21,649 nucleotides of DNA from assembly GCA_032906705.1 (NCBI GenBank), contig JAJTZC010000020.1:1-21649 (forward strand), written 5' to 3'. The stretch comes from DASPPF01 sp032906705 (GTDB taxonomy: Archaea > Thermoproteota > Nitrososphaeria > Nitrososphaerales > Gagatemarchaeaceae). Shown here one piece after another: positions 6,778-14,699 of this stretch. The notes below the pieces were generated by a model. That model was not told the origin of the DNA and searched no databases. It was given only the letters and a program-made list of their open reading frames with translations. Position 1 is the first letter of the stretch. Each line of letters begins with the position of its first letter. Made by a program: the position numbers and the translations under genes.

Positions 6778-7854
6778 ATGAAAGCAACCATAGTCACCTA
6801 CCCCGACGAATTCGCCCAACGAGAGATTCAGGAGCTGGCCAAGGCCGCCGGTTATTCAGTCGAAGCAATCATCACACAGAAGCGGGTAGTGAAGTCCGGC
6901 TACGGGGTCGGCGTCGGCAAGGCGCAGGAGCTCTCCGAAATGGTCGCCGGGAACGATTCTGACACTCTGATCATAGACGAGAGCCTCACGTCTTCCCAGG
7001 CCAACAATCTCGCCAAGGTGACGCACGCCGAAGTGGTCGACCGCGAGAGGCTGATTCTCAACATCTTCGCCAGCCGCGCCGCCACGACCGAGGCCAAGCT
7101 TCAGGTCCAACTCGCTGAGCTTCGTTACGAAATGCCCCGCGCAAGGGATTTCGTGCGTTTCTCGGTAAGGGGCGAAAGGGCTGGATTCTCCGGCATGGGC
7201 GAGACTGCTGTGGACGTAAAGTTCAGGGCCCTCAAGCACAGGATGGTGACCATCAGGCAGAAGCTCGCCCAGGCCGAGTCAAACAGGAGTATCCAGAGGA
7301 AGGAGCGGCAGAAGTTGGAGGAGCCGTTCGTGTCGTTTGCTGGCTACACCAGCAGCGGAAAGACGACGCTCTTCAACAGACTGGCTTCGGAGACAAAGGA
7401 GGAGTCTCCGAACCTCTTCACCACCCTCACCACGACGACGCGAGCGATTACCGTTCCAGGTTCGAAGAGAAGGGTGATGCTCTCCGACACCGTGGGATTC
7501 ATCTCAAGGCTGCCGACATACCTCGTCGAGTCGTTCAAGTCAACTTTGGAGGAACTCACCTACGCGGACCTGGTGCTGCTGGTGATCGACGCGAGCGAGA
7601 ATGAGGACAGCATCAGGATCAAGTTCGGGAGCTGCAAGGAGACCTTGGGACAGCTCAGGGTCGACCCGAAGAGAGTATTGCTGGTGCTCAACAAGGTGGA
7701 CCTGATACCCGACCGGATTAGGGCGATAGCATCGGACCGTCTTTTCGAGGGATTCTCCTCGATAATGACCTCGGCGACGCAGGGCGAAGGCATGCGCCAG
7801 CTGAGAAACAGGATATTCGAACTGACGCGCGAGAAGGATGTTCGAGAAGGTTAG
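6778..7854 (+). CDS. hflX: HflX-type ribosome-associated GTPase
   Basis: Translation-factor-class GTPase that in bacteria binds the 50S subunit and splits stalled ribosomes. The 358-aa protein has the N-terminal HflX domain (residues 1-180: VGVGKAQEL, IIDESLTSSQANNL, VVDRERLILNIFASRA, then a long helix QVQLAELRYEMPR). The G domain has G1 GYTSSGKT (189-196), switch I threonines (LFTTLTTTTR), G3 DTVGFI (237-242), G4 NKVD (305-308) and G5 SAT (332-334). Two departures from the bacterial consensus are visible. G1 reads TSSGKT where TNAGKS is usual, and the glycine-rich linker GPGETQLE is replaced by GMGETAVD. Length is close to that of the shorter archaeal members. Only a weak TATA-like stretch lies about 33 nt upstream, so read-through from the zinc-ribbon ORFs is possible. 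A decayed partial copy lies at 21098-21308. Confidence 0.92.
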   Translation: MKATIVTYPDEFAQREIQELAKAAGYSVEAIITQKRVVKSGYGVGVGKAQELSEMVAGNDSDTLIIDESLTSSQANNLAKVTHAEVVDRERLILNIFASRAATTEAKLQVQLAELRYEMPRARDFVRFSVRGERAGFSGMGETAVDVKFRALKHRMVTIRQKLAQAESNRSIQRKERQKLEEPFVSFAGYTSSGKTTLFNRLASETKEESPNLFTTLTTTTRAITVPGSKRRVMLSDTVGFISRLPTYLVESFKSTLEELTYADLVLLVIDASENEDSIRIKFGSCKETLGQLRVDPKRVLLVLNKVDLIPDRIRAIASDRLFEGFSSIMTSATQGEGMRQLRNRIFELTREKDVREG

Positions 7855-7935
7855 TCGCCCGATTCAACAGCTCGTCCTTACCCACCTCCCGAGCCCCTGA
7901 CAGGCCTCGTTCGCAGATTCTCAGGCCAGATACCA

Positions 7936-7947
7936 CCCTAAATAACC
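7936..7947 (+). promoter_or_regulatory. TATA-like box of the UPF0182 gene
   Basis: CCTAAATAACC is centred about 26 nt upstream of the ATG at 7968, the classic leaderless arrangement. It supports that ATG as the start. Confidence 0.6.
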
Positions 7948-7967
7948 GCATTCGCCCCTCCGAACGA

Positions 7968-10709
7968 ATGGGCTCCGACGCCGAGGGACGTCCAAGGCTC
8001 TACACATGGGTTACGCGGCTCATTCTCGCCCTCACCGCGGTGGCCGCGGCCCTCGCCATCGCCTGGGTGATACTCCAGTGGTCCATCGCCGAGTCGGTCT
8101 TCGCTGCCAAGGCCGGCCTCGACTGGTTCGGCATCACTTTCTACCACGAGTACAGCTTCATAGCGGCGGGCCTCTTCGCCCTCCTCCTCGTCTACCCAAA
8201 ACCCGGGCGGAGCGACCTCTGGAGGCTCGGAACCGTAGTCATCAAGGTCGCGAGACCCTACGAGGTCGAGCAGGAAGGGCTGCGAATCAGCGAGAACCTG
8301 AACGTCTGGCTCTGGGCCCTGTGGCAGGTGCTCAAGTGGGCGATAGCCTTCTACGCCTTCTCAGTCAGGGGCGGCCTCCCGTTCCTCGGCCCGACGATGA
8401 ACCCCATCATGATGATGACGATGGGCCTGGGGAGCTGGGCAGACGTCCCGCGGGTCTTCGCACTCCCGCTGGCCCCGGCCTCAGGAGTCGGGTTCGTCGG
8501 CTTGATGCCCTCGATGTCCATCCAGTACGCGGTCCTCTCCTACGCGCTCTCCGCCGTTCTCCTGGTCTTTGCCGTTCGAATCTTCCTCCGCTTGCTGGCC
8601 AACCTTGCCACGCGGAGGAGCGACGTTTGGATCAGGAACTTACTCACCCTGGTCGCAGCCGTCCTCCTTGAGACGATACTCGGCGCCCCCTACTGGTTGA
8701 TGAACATAGCCACGCCCTACGTCTACGGGATAGTCTGGAGCGCCCTCCTTCTTGCCGTGCTGGGAATCGTCTCCCTCTCAAGGCGGAACGCGCAGGCGCC
8801 GAGGTTGAAGCTCTTCAAGGCGGTCGCGGTCGTGCTCTCGGTGCTGTTGCTCGTCCAGGTGGCCGCCGGCGCATTTTACTTCTTCAACTGGAACAACAAC
8901 TACCTCGCGTACTCGTGGTATCCCCAGACCCAGAAGCAGATCACCGTCACGAGATGGGCCGCGGGCCTTGACAGCATCCACGTCAACAACATCACCACCC
9001 TCCCCACGAGCAACCCATCGAGGACCCTCAACCTCGTCCGGCAGTGGGACCAGCAGGCCGCGACAGTCACCAACACGAAGGAGATTGGCGCCTACAACTG
9101 GATGGGTCTGGCCAGCTCCGAGATCGTCTTCTACAACGGCACCGAATACTGGGTCTCCCCGACGACCCCCACTTTCCCGTCGACCGACTGGATCAGCGAG
9201 CACATCATCTACACCCATGCTGCCAAGGTCCTCGTAATCAACACCCACAACGGGTCTGTGATACCCACGACCAGCGCCTACGGAATCGGCTCGGAACCCC
9301 CAATCTACTACGGCGAGGGGGACGGCTTCAACCAGAACGTGTACCTCCACGTCCCAGGGTACAATGAAATTCAGAACGTTTCGTATGCCGGAGCGCCTGA
9401 CTACGTGCTAAGCGGCTGGCAGAAGTCTATGTGGTTCACCTTCGCCGAGGCGCAGCTCGGCTTCGCCTTCTCGGGCCAGCCCATAGACATGCAGTGGAAC
9501 AGGAACATCTTCTCCAGGGTCGGAGACGTGCTAATTCCCGGCCTCACCATGGACCCTTCGGCGTACATAGTCTCTGACGGGAAGAACCTCTACTATGCTG
9601 TGCAGATCTATATCAGCTACCCCATGCAGTCGGGCTTCTCCGCGAGCCCCTACCTCAGGTTCTTCGGCGTGGCCCTGGTCAACATCCAGAATGGCGCGAT
9701 GCAGGGCTACACAGTCTCCAACCTGCTGGGGACCAACTCCTCAGACTTCGTCACAAAGTTCTACCAGAACTATTACAGCAGCTGGTCCGCTCCTCCATCC
9801 TGGCTGGTCCCCCAGCTAAGGTATCCAGAGCAGCTGCTCGGCTCGCCCTACGTCCCAGGCCAGCTGGACTACGACTTCACTTACCACGTGAGCGACCCGT
9901 TCATCTTCAGGTCGGGCACCCAGTTCTACGAGCGGGCCGGGGACAGCAACGTACAGTACATCCCCTTCGCGGTCGGAAACCAGACGTACTTCGTCGGCCT
10001 CCAGCTGGCCCAGTACCAGGGCGTCGTCAGCAAGAACCTCGGGGCGCTCTACATAGCCTACGGTGGGGACAGGCTGGGGCAGATCTACCTCTACCAGAAC
10101 CCCTCGCAGTCCGCCCTGATCATCGGGCCCACGGCCGCTGAGAACGCCCTCACGACCAACCAGCAGGTGAGGACGCAACTGACTCTGCTCCCCAACTACA
10201 GGTTTGGCTCGTACCTGCTCTACTCCGTCGGAGGACAGCTCACCTATTTTGTGGCCGTGTACACCAACCCTGGCACCTCCGGCGTGGTCACTCAGCTGCC
10301 TTTCATAACGGCGGTCAACCCGTCCTCGGGTATCGTCGGAGTGGGCCTCAACGCCGTGGCGGCCTTTGAGAGCCTCGGAGCTGGCAATTCCACGACCGGC
10401 GTTACGCTGAGCAGGAATGCCCTAGTCCATCAGATAGACGCCTTGGTTGCATCAAGGGGCTACAGTCTGGTCAACGCGACGTCCGTCAATCCCACGGTCT
10501 ACGTGAACGTGGGCAGCGTGTCTCTCGGCGCGGCGGGGGCGAACGGGACAATAGCTCGGGTGGTCAGCCTGCTCCAGAACTACGGACCAGGGAGCGTCGG
10601 CCGTACGGTATACGCCTGGACCGATAGCTCTGGCAACATCAACTTCGGCGTGCTCATCGTCCCTGCCCAAGGAATCACGTATCTGTACTACGTTACGATC
10701 AAGCCGTAA
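7968..10709 (+). CDS. UPF0182 family large membrane protein
   Basis: Protein of 913 aa with the architecture of the UPF0182/COG1615 family. The N-terminal third has about seven hydrophobic segments (first at residues 15-38, next about 61-77, 107-127, then through about 310). A long, mostly non-cytoplasmic domain follows. Family-like segments include YRL-type surface sequence near SYPMQSGFSASPYLRFF, the VPQLRYPEQLL motif (about residue 617) and TYHVSDPFIF. The C-terminal 130 residues are Gly/Ala/Val-rich and beta-strand-like, with many NxS/T sites (for example NST, NGT) that could be N-glycosylated in an archaeon. The biochemical function of the family is not established to my knowledge. It is monocistronic, with its own TATA box, and convergent with a tail-anchored protein 11 nt away. 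Confidence 0.85.
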   Translation: MGSDAEGRPRLYTWVTRLILALTAVAAALAIAWVILQWSIAESVFAAKAGLDWFGITFYHEYSFIAAGLFALLLVYPKPGRSDLWRLGTVVIKVARPYEVEQEGLRISENLNVWLWALWQVLKWAIAFYAFSVRGGLPFLGPTMNPIMMMTMGLGSWADVPRVFALPLAPASGVGFVGLMPSMSIQYAVLSYALSAVLLVFAVRIFLRLLANLATRRSDVWIRNLLTLVAAVLLETILGAPYWLMNIATPYVYGIVWSALLLAVLGIVSLSRRNAQAPRLKLFKAVAVVLSVLLLVQVAAGAFYFFNWNNNYLAYSWYPQTQKQITVTRWAAGLDSIHVNNITTLPTSNPSRTLNLVRQWDQQAATVTNTKEIGAYNWMGLASSEIVFYNGTEYWVSPTTPTFPSTDWISEHIIYTHAAKVLVINTHNGSVIPTTSAYGIGSEPPIYYGEGDGFNQNVYLHVPGYNEIQNVSYAGAPDYVLSGWQKSMWFTFAEAQLGFAFSGQPIDMQWNRNIFSRVGDVLIPGLTMDPSAYIVSDGKNLYYAVQIYISYPMQSGFSASPYLRFFGVALVNIQNGAMQGYTVSNLLGTNSSDFVTKFYQNYYSSWSAPPSWLVPQLRYPEQLLGSPYVPGQLDYDFTYHVSDPFIFRSGTQFYERAGDSNVQYIPFAVGNQTYFVGLQLAQYQGVVSKNLGALYIAYGGDRLGQIYLYQNPSQSALIIGPTAAENALTTNQQVRTQLTLLPNYRFGSYLLYSVGGQLTYFVAVYTNPGTSGVVTQLPFITAVNPSSGIVGVGLNAVAAFESLGAGNSTTGVTLSRNALVHQIDALVASRGYSLVNATSVNPTVYVNVGSVSLGAAGANGTIARVVSLLQNYGPGSVGRTVYAWTDSSGNINFGVLIVPAQGITYLYYVTIKP

Positions 10710-10720
10710 CGAGTCGAGGA

Positions 10721-11110
10721 CTAGCGCCTTGCGAGGAGGATGACGGCTACGACGATGACAGCTATCAGCCCGATGACGATCAGCCGAAGGGATCCGTTCC
10801 GCTCCGAAATCATGATGCTCGCATTCAGCTGCGCGAACGGGCTCCTCGAGTTGAGCAGCTTCACCAGGTCCAATGCCTCCTCGTAGACGAACTTCCCCCC
10901 GTCGACCGCGATGACGTTGTCGCCTTTCAGCACGAAGGTGTGTCCCCTGACCGCCAGGGGCAGGTGCGACCTCCGGTTGACCCACTCGCGGAACTGTTCT
11001 TCGCTCAAGGCACCACTACCATCTGTCCCGTAGAAGCTTTTCTTTTCTCCTTTTCCCTCGTTTGCGGTTCGGACTTCGAGCCCAGCCTCGGATTCTGCTG
11101 TCTGCGTCAT
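10721..11110 (-). CDS. Tail-anchored hypothetical membrane protein
   Basis: Unrecognised protein of 129 aa. It has a polar N-terminus rich in Glu/Lys (1-35), a small globular region (about 36-100: EEQFREWVNRRSHLPLAV, GDNVIAVDGGKFVYEEALDLVKLL) and a single C-terminal hydrophobic helix (about 107-126) followed by ARR. That is the layout of a tail-anchored protein with a cytoplasmic domain. The ATG at 11110 is the first in frame. No strong TATA element is visible at the usual distance, so a start further inside is possible. It is convergent with the UPF0182 gene. Confidence 0.62.
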   Translation of the reverse strand: MTQTAESEAGLEVRTANEGKGEKKSFYGTDGSGALSEEQFREWVNRRSHLPLAVRGHTFVLKGDNVIAVDGGKFVYEEALDLVKLLNSRSPFAQLNASIMISERNGSLRLIVIGLIAVIVVAVILLARR

Positions 11111-11372
11111 CCTCAGGCAAGTTGTTCAGCTTGGCTTTTCGGCGTGCCGGGTAGAATTCGAACCTGAATAGGATTCCGGTTGGGGACGGTACCATTGCCG
11201 ATGTTTGCTAGTACACCCGTGCCGCGGAATGACTTCGGTTTCAGATCAACGAAACAATTGTTAGCAGTGGCGTGGGTCGGATTTGGGCCGACGAAACTTC
11301 GGTCTTCAGCCGGCTGAGAACCAGTATATTCGAGCGTACTGCGGGGACGGCGGATACCGCGAAACTGGTCGG
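11111..11372. other. 262-nt gap without a supported gene
   Basis: This lies between the start of the tail-anchored protein and the 3' end of the aromatic operon. I see no ORF with coding character, no convincing tRNA fold and no T-rich terminator. A GAATTCGAACC stretch at 11154-11164 resembles a tRNA T-loop on either strand, but the flanking stems do not pair. Confidence 0.5.
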
Positions 11373-12209
11373 TCAGGAGTTGGACGCCAAGTAGACTCGC
11401 CGGAGGGCCTTGTCCAGTTCGACTCTCTCGAATTCCCCAGCGACGGCGATGAATCGCTTTTCCAAGCCAGCAGCATCGTTCCTGCCTATCATTCTCTTCA
11501 CGCCTTCGAGCTCCGCGATGAGGAAGGAGAGGACGTCCGCCACGAAGGGGTTCTCGACCTGGATATGGGAAAAGAGGGAAGGATTCTGAGACAGTACCGC
11601 TTGGCTCAGGTTCAGCTGTCCCGACCCCGTCGGCGTGGCTGTTCTCTCGAACTCCTCCACCCCAATCCCCTTGGCTAAGACGGAGACGAAAGCCAAGTTT
11701 ACGATATGGACCAACGAAAGCGTATACGCCATCAGCCTATCATGCGCCCTTGCGCTGAGCTGGATCAGCTTTGCTTCAGGGAAGAGCCGGCGTGTGGCCG
11801 ACAGGTCGCGCTTGTTTCCAATCACGCAGATCTTGAGGCTCTTCGACCGAGCGTTTGGACCGAACAGTGGGTGGAGGGATAGGAGGGCCACCTTCCTCGC
11901 GGCCAGGATCCTCTTCAGCTCGGCGAGTCCCATCCCCTTTACAGAGGTGATCTCTATTAGCGTGGAACCCTCCTTGATGAAGGGCGACACCTCGCGGATG
12001 ACCTTCGCTGTCTCCCTGATGGGCACAGCGACAAGTACGACGTCTGCGCCGCGTACGGCTTCGGGATTGGAATTTGCAGACTTGAATCCGCCGAGATGTC
12101 CTCCGACCCTTCCCCTATCAGAGCCCGCGACCATGTGGCCTCCTTCGAGGAAGTACTTTGTGAAGAAGGAACCCATCGCGCCCGAGCAACCTAGGACGGC
12201 GACCTTCAA
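11373..12209 (-). CDS. tyrA: Prephenate (or arogenate) dehydrogenase
   Basis: NAD(P)-dependent oxidative decarboxylation of prephenate to 4-hydroxyphenylpyruvate, or of arogenate to tyrosine. The 278 aa show an N-terminal Rossmann motif VLGCSGAMG (residues 5-13), the strand VVLVAVPIRET, the catalytic-His motif SLHPLFGPN (H113) and the second conserved His motif AHDRLMAYTLSLVH (156-168) of the helical dimerisation domain. No fused chorismate mutase or ACT domain is present. The start is TTG at 12209. The upstream aminotransferase stop TGA is embedded in TTGA, a 4-nt overlap that implies translational coupling. It is the last gene of the minus-strand operon. Because an aminotransferase precedes it, the arogenate route is possible; sequence alone does not decide. 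Confidence 0.9.
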   Translation of the reverse strand: MKVAVLGCSGAMGSFFTKYFLEGGHMVAGSDRGRVGGHLGGFKSANSNPEAVRGADVVLVAVPIRETAKVIREVSPFIKEGSTLIEITSVKGMGLAELKRILAARKVALLSLHPLFGPNARSKSLKICVIGNKRDLSATRRLFPEAKLIQLSARAHDRLMAYTLSLVHIVNLAFVSVLAKGIGVEEFERTATPTGSGQLNLSQAVLSQNPSLFSHIQVENPFVADVLSFLIAELEGVKRMIGRNDAAGLEKRFIAVAGEFERVELDKALRRVYLASNS

Positions 12210-13588
12210 GCGAGGAGTTCGCCCATCCGCCTGATGCCTTCGACTATCTGCTCTCTTGGCTGGCCAAGAGAGATTCTGATGAAATCCCTGTAGTCGCCGA
12301 AGACACTTCCTGGCGCGACGCTGACTCCTCTCTCCAGCAGCTTCTCTGAGAACGAGTCCCCGGACTCCGGCGGCTTCCCGATTCTTGGGAAGACGTACAT
12401 GGCGCCGTCAGGCTTGAAGTACTCGAGAGCTCCGATTCTGTCAAGCTCCCGGCTGGCTATCTCGATCCTGTCCTTCATCTCAGCCACGTTGCTCTTGACA
12501 TCCGCGTCGGCGCCCAGAGCTTCGATCGCCCCCCACTGGATGAATTCGGGGACTGACGTGACCATCAGTGAGACCAGCTTCGAGATGTTCGCGGTTGGCG
12601 TCGGGGCAGAAACGGCGTAGCCGATCCTGAACCCAGTCATCGCCCACGTCTTGGAGAAGGACGACGTCAGGACGAACTTCTTTGGTGTCGTCTTCAGTAT
12701 GCTCGGGCAGGGCTTGAAGGAGTATTCGTTGTATATCTCATCACTGATCACAGTCAGACCGCGCTCATCGGCCAGCTCGACAATCTCCCTGAACAACTGG
12801 GACGATACTATGCTCCCAGTGGGGTTGTTGGGAAAGCTAAGAATCACCGCCTTGGTGTGCGGTCGGATAGCCTCCTCGATTTCTTTGATCGAGGGGGTCC
12901 ATTGGTTCTCAAGCCGAGCGTTCACGACAAGAGGCTTGGCCCCGAGTTGCCACAACGCGTCCTTGTAGGCCGGCCAGTTCGGGTCGATTACGACGACGCT
13001 CTCCCCCTCGCCGACGACGCCGGCCAGGGCGGCGTAGACAGCGAACCTGCCGCTTGGCGTGATCGTAACCTCGGAATCCTTGGCGTCGAAGCCGAACTTC
13101 CTCGCCAGGTACCTTCGAAGGGCCTCACGCAGCTCAGGTATCCCTCGCGACTCTGTGTAGTGCGTCTTGAAACCGAACAAGGCATCCGAGCACCCCTTGA
13201 GGACTGCCCTCGGGGGCGGGAAGTCAGGCTCCCCCACATCCAGCCTTACCAGCTTCACCCCTTTCTGTTGCAGCGCCAGAGCTTTGGCGAAGATGGGCGC
13301 AGGCGGGGGTCTGTTGGGAAGCCCCTGGGCCTTCTTTGATTCCGAGAGAAGAACGCTCAGGATCTTGAGGCCCGCTCTCCTGTCCAACCCATTCTTGTCG
13401 CATTCCGCGATCACATCCCTAGTCAGGGCGTCTTCTATGGCCTCATTTTGGACCGGGAGAGAATACTGAATCTTGACTCGGCCGACCTCACCCGCAAGCC
13501 GGTTCCTCTTGCCCGCGAGTTCGATAATCTGCATCGTGACCTTTGCTATCTGCGCCCTCAGCTCGTCCAACGCCGGCTCGCTCTTCAA
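12206..13588 (-). CDS. Chorismate mutase (AroQ)-aromatic/prephenate aminotransferase fusion
   Basis: Bifunctional protein of 460 aa. Residues about 5-90 form an AroQ-type all-helical chorismate mutase (DELRAQIAKVTMQIIELAGKRNRLAGEVGRVK, with R11 and R30/K39-like active-site positions), converting chorismate to prephenate. From about 95 it is a fold-type I class I/II aminotransferase: VGEPDF (118-123), HYTESRGIPELR, NNPTG (254-258), SDEIY (282-286), PLP-lysine K313 in SSFSKTWAMTGFRIGY, and a C-terminal substrate Arg in DFIRISLG. The fusion should hand prephenate directly to transamination, giving arogenate, or make aspartate or aromatic amino acids. The start TTG at 13588 lies 4 nt after the aroC stop, with GGAGG in the aroC 3' end about 13 nt upstream. 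Confidence 0.93.
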   Translation of the reverse strand: MKSEPALDELRAQIAKVTMQIIELAGKRNRLAGEVGRVKIQYSLPVQNEAIEDALTRDVIAECDKNGLDRRAGLKILSVLLSESKKAQGLPNRPPPAPIFAKALALQQKGVKLVRLDVGEPDFPPPRAVLKGCSDALFGFKTHYTESRGIPELREALRRYLARKFGFDAKDSEVTITPSGRFAVYAALAGVVGEGESVVVIDPNWPAYKDALWQLGAKPLVVNARLENQWTPSIKEIEEAIRPHTKAVILSFPNNPTGSIVSSQLFREIVELADERGLTVISDEIYNEYSFKPCPSILKTTPKKFVLTSSFSKTWAMTGFRIGYAVSAPTPTANISKLVSLMVTSVPEFIQWGAIEALGADADVKSNVAEMKDRIEIASRELDRIGALEYFKPDGAMYVFPRIGKPPESGDSFSEKLLERGVSVAPGSVFGDYRDFIRISLGQPREQIVEGIRRMGELLA

Positions 13589-13592
13589 TGGT

Positions 13593-14699
13593 TCACGCGC
13601 TCCCTCCCAGCACCGGCGGTATCTTCCCCGCCCTTAGGGCGTAGTCGGCGAGCACAAGCGCTGTAACGTTCTCTACAACAGGCACAGCCCTCGGGACCAC
13701 AGTCGGGTCGTGTCTTCCGGGGACGACCAAGTCCACCTCCTTCCCCGATTCCAAGTCAACCGTCCTCTGCTTCGAGGCAATTGATGATGCAGGCTTGAAG
13801 GCCACTCTGTAGACTATCGGCATGCCGTTTGAGAGGCCCCCGAGGATTCCTCCGGCATTGTTCGTCCTTGTAAGTATCTTCTCCCCCTTGTAGTAATACT
13901 CGTCGTTGTTTTGAAGCCCAGTGGTTCTCGTCGATCCGAACCCTGAGCCGAACTCGACTCCCTTGGCCGCTGGGATTGAGAGGGCGAATCTCGCCAGGTC
14001 CGAGTCCAGGGAGCCTATGACTGGCTCGCCGAGCCCGACTGGGACGTTGACCGCAACACATTCCACGATGCCTCCCAGGCTGTCCCCCTTCCCCCTGAGC
14101 TCCACGATTTTCTTCTTCATCTCCTCCGCCGCCTTGGGAGTGGGAGCTCTTGCCTCGTTGGTGTACCTGTTCTTCGCAGCTTCCTCCAAGGTGAAACCGC
14201 TGGCCCTCACCCCTCCTATCTCCAGCGAGTAGGCCACGATTTCCACCCCGAGCGTACTGCGGAGGAGCTTCTTTGCGACCGCTCCCGCCATGACGAAGGA
14301 GGCCGTTATCCTCCCGGAGAACCTTCCTCCTCCCCTGTAGTCGTTGAATCCCCCGTACTTGAGCTTCGCAACTAGGTCCGCGTGGCCCGGGCGGGGGGTG
14401 GTGTTGATGACCTCGTAAGATTTCGAATCCTTGTCCGCATTCATGATCATCATCATTATGGGCGCTCCCGTCGTGTGCCCGTTGAAGACCCCAGACATGA
14501 TTTCCACCTTGTCCTCTTCCTTCCTCTGGGTGGTCACAATCGACTGGCCTGGCTTCCTGAGGTCCAGTTCCGGCTGGATGTCCTGCTCCCCGAGGGGGAG
14601 GCCCGCGGGGCAGCCGTCAATCACTGCGCCAACACACTTGCCGTGGCTCTCTCCGAAGGTGAGGAGTTGGAACCGCTCCCCGATGATGTTGCCGCTCAT
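13593..14699 (-). CDS. aroC: Chorismate synthase
   Basis: FMN-dependent anti-elimination of phosphate from EPSP to give chorismate. The 368 aa have the three family signatures: GESHGKCVGAVIDGCPAGLPL near the N-terminus (residues 16-36), GGRFSGRITASFVMAGAVAKKLL in the middle, and the C-terminal stretch GRHDPTVVPRAVPVVENVTAL. Length and ends match the monofunctional enzyme. The ATG at 14699 overlaps the aroA TGA in ATGA (4 nt), so translation is coupled to aroA. A reduced FMN supply is assumed from other flavoproteins. Confidence 0.97.
   Translation of the reverse strand: MSGNIIGERFQLLTFGESHGKCVGAVIDGCPAGLPLGEQDIQPELDLRKPGQSIVTTQRKEEDKVEIMSGVFNGHTTGAPIMMMIMNADKDSKSYEVINTTPRPGHADLVAKLKYGGFNDYRGGGRFSGRITASFVMAGAVAKKLLRSTLGVEIVAYSLEIGGVRASGFTLEEAAKNRYTNEARAPTPKAAEEMKKKIVELRGKGDSLGGIVECVAVNVPVGLGEPVIGSLDSDLARFALSIPAAKGVEFGSGFGSTRTTGLQNNDEYYYKGEKILTRTNNAGGILGGLSNGMPIVYRVAFKPASSIASKQRTVDLESGKEVDLVVPGRHDPTVVPRAVPVVENVTALVLADYALRAGKIPPVLGGSA

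Noticed and set aside
11141..11240. Possible tRNA or tRNA fragment on the minus strand (a GGTTCGAATTC T-loop-like stretch followed by CCGGCACGCC)
   Set aside because: Only three T-stem pairs can form, no matching 5' acceptor strand lies about 75 nt away, and no D-arm or anticodon arm could be folded.
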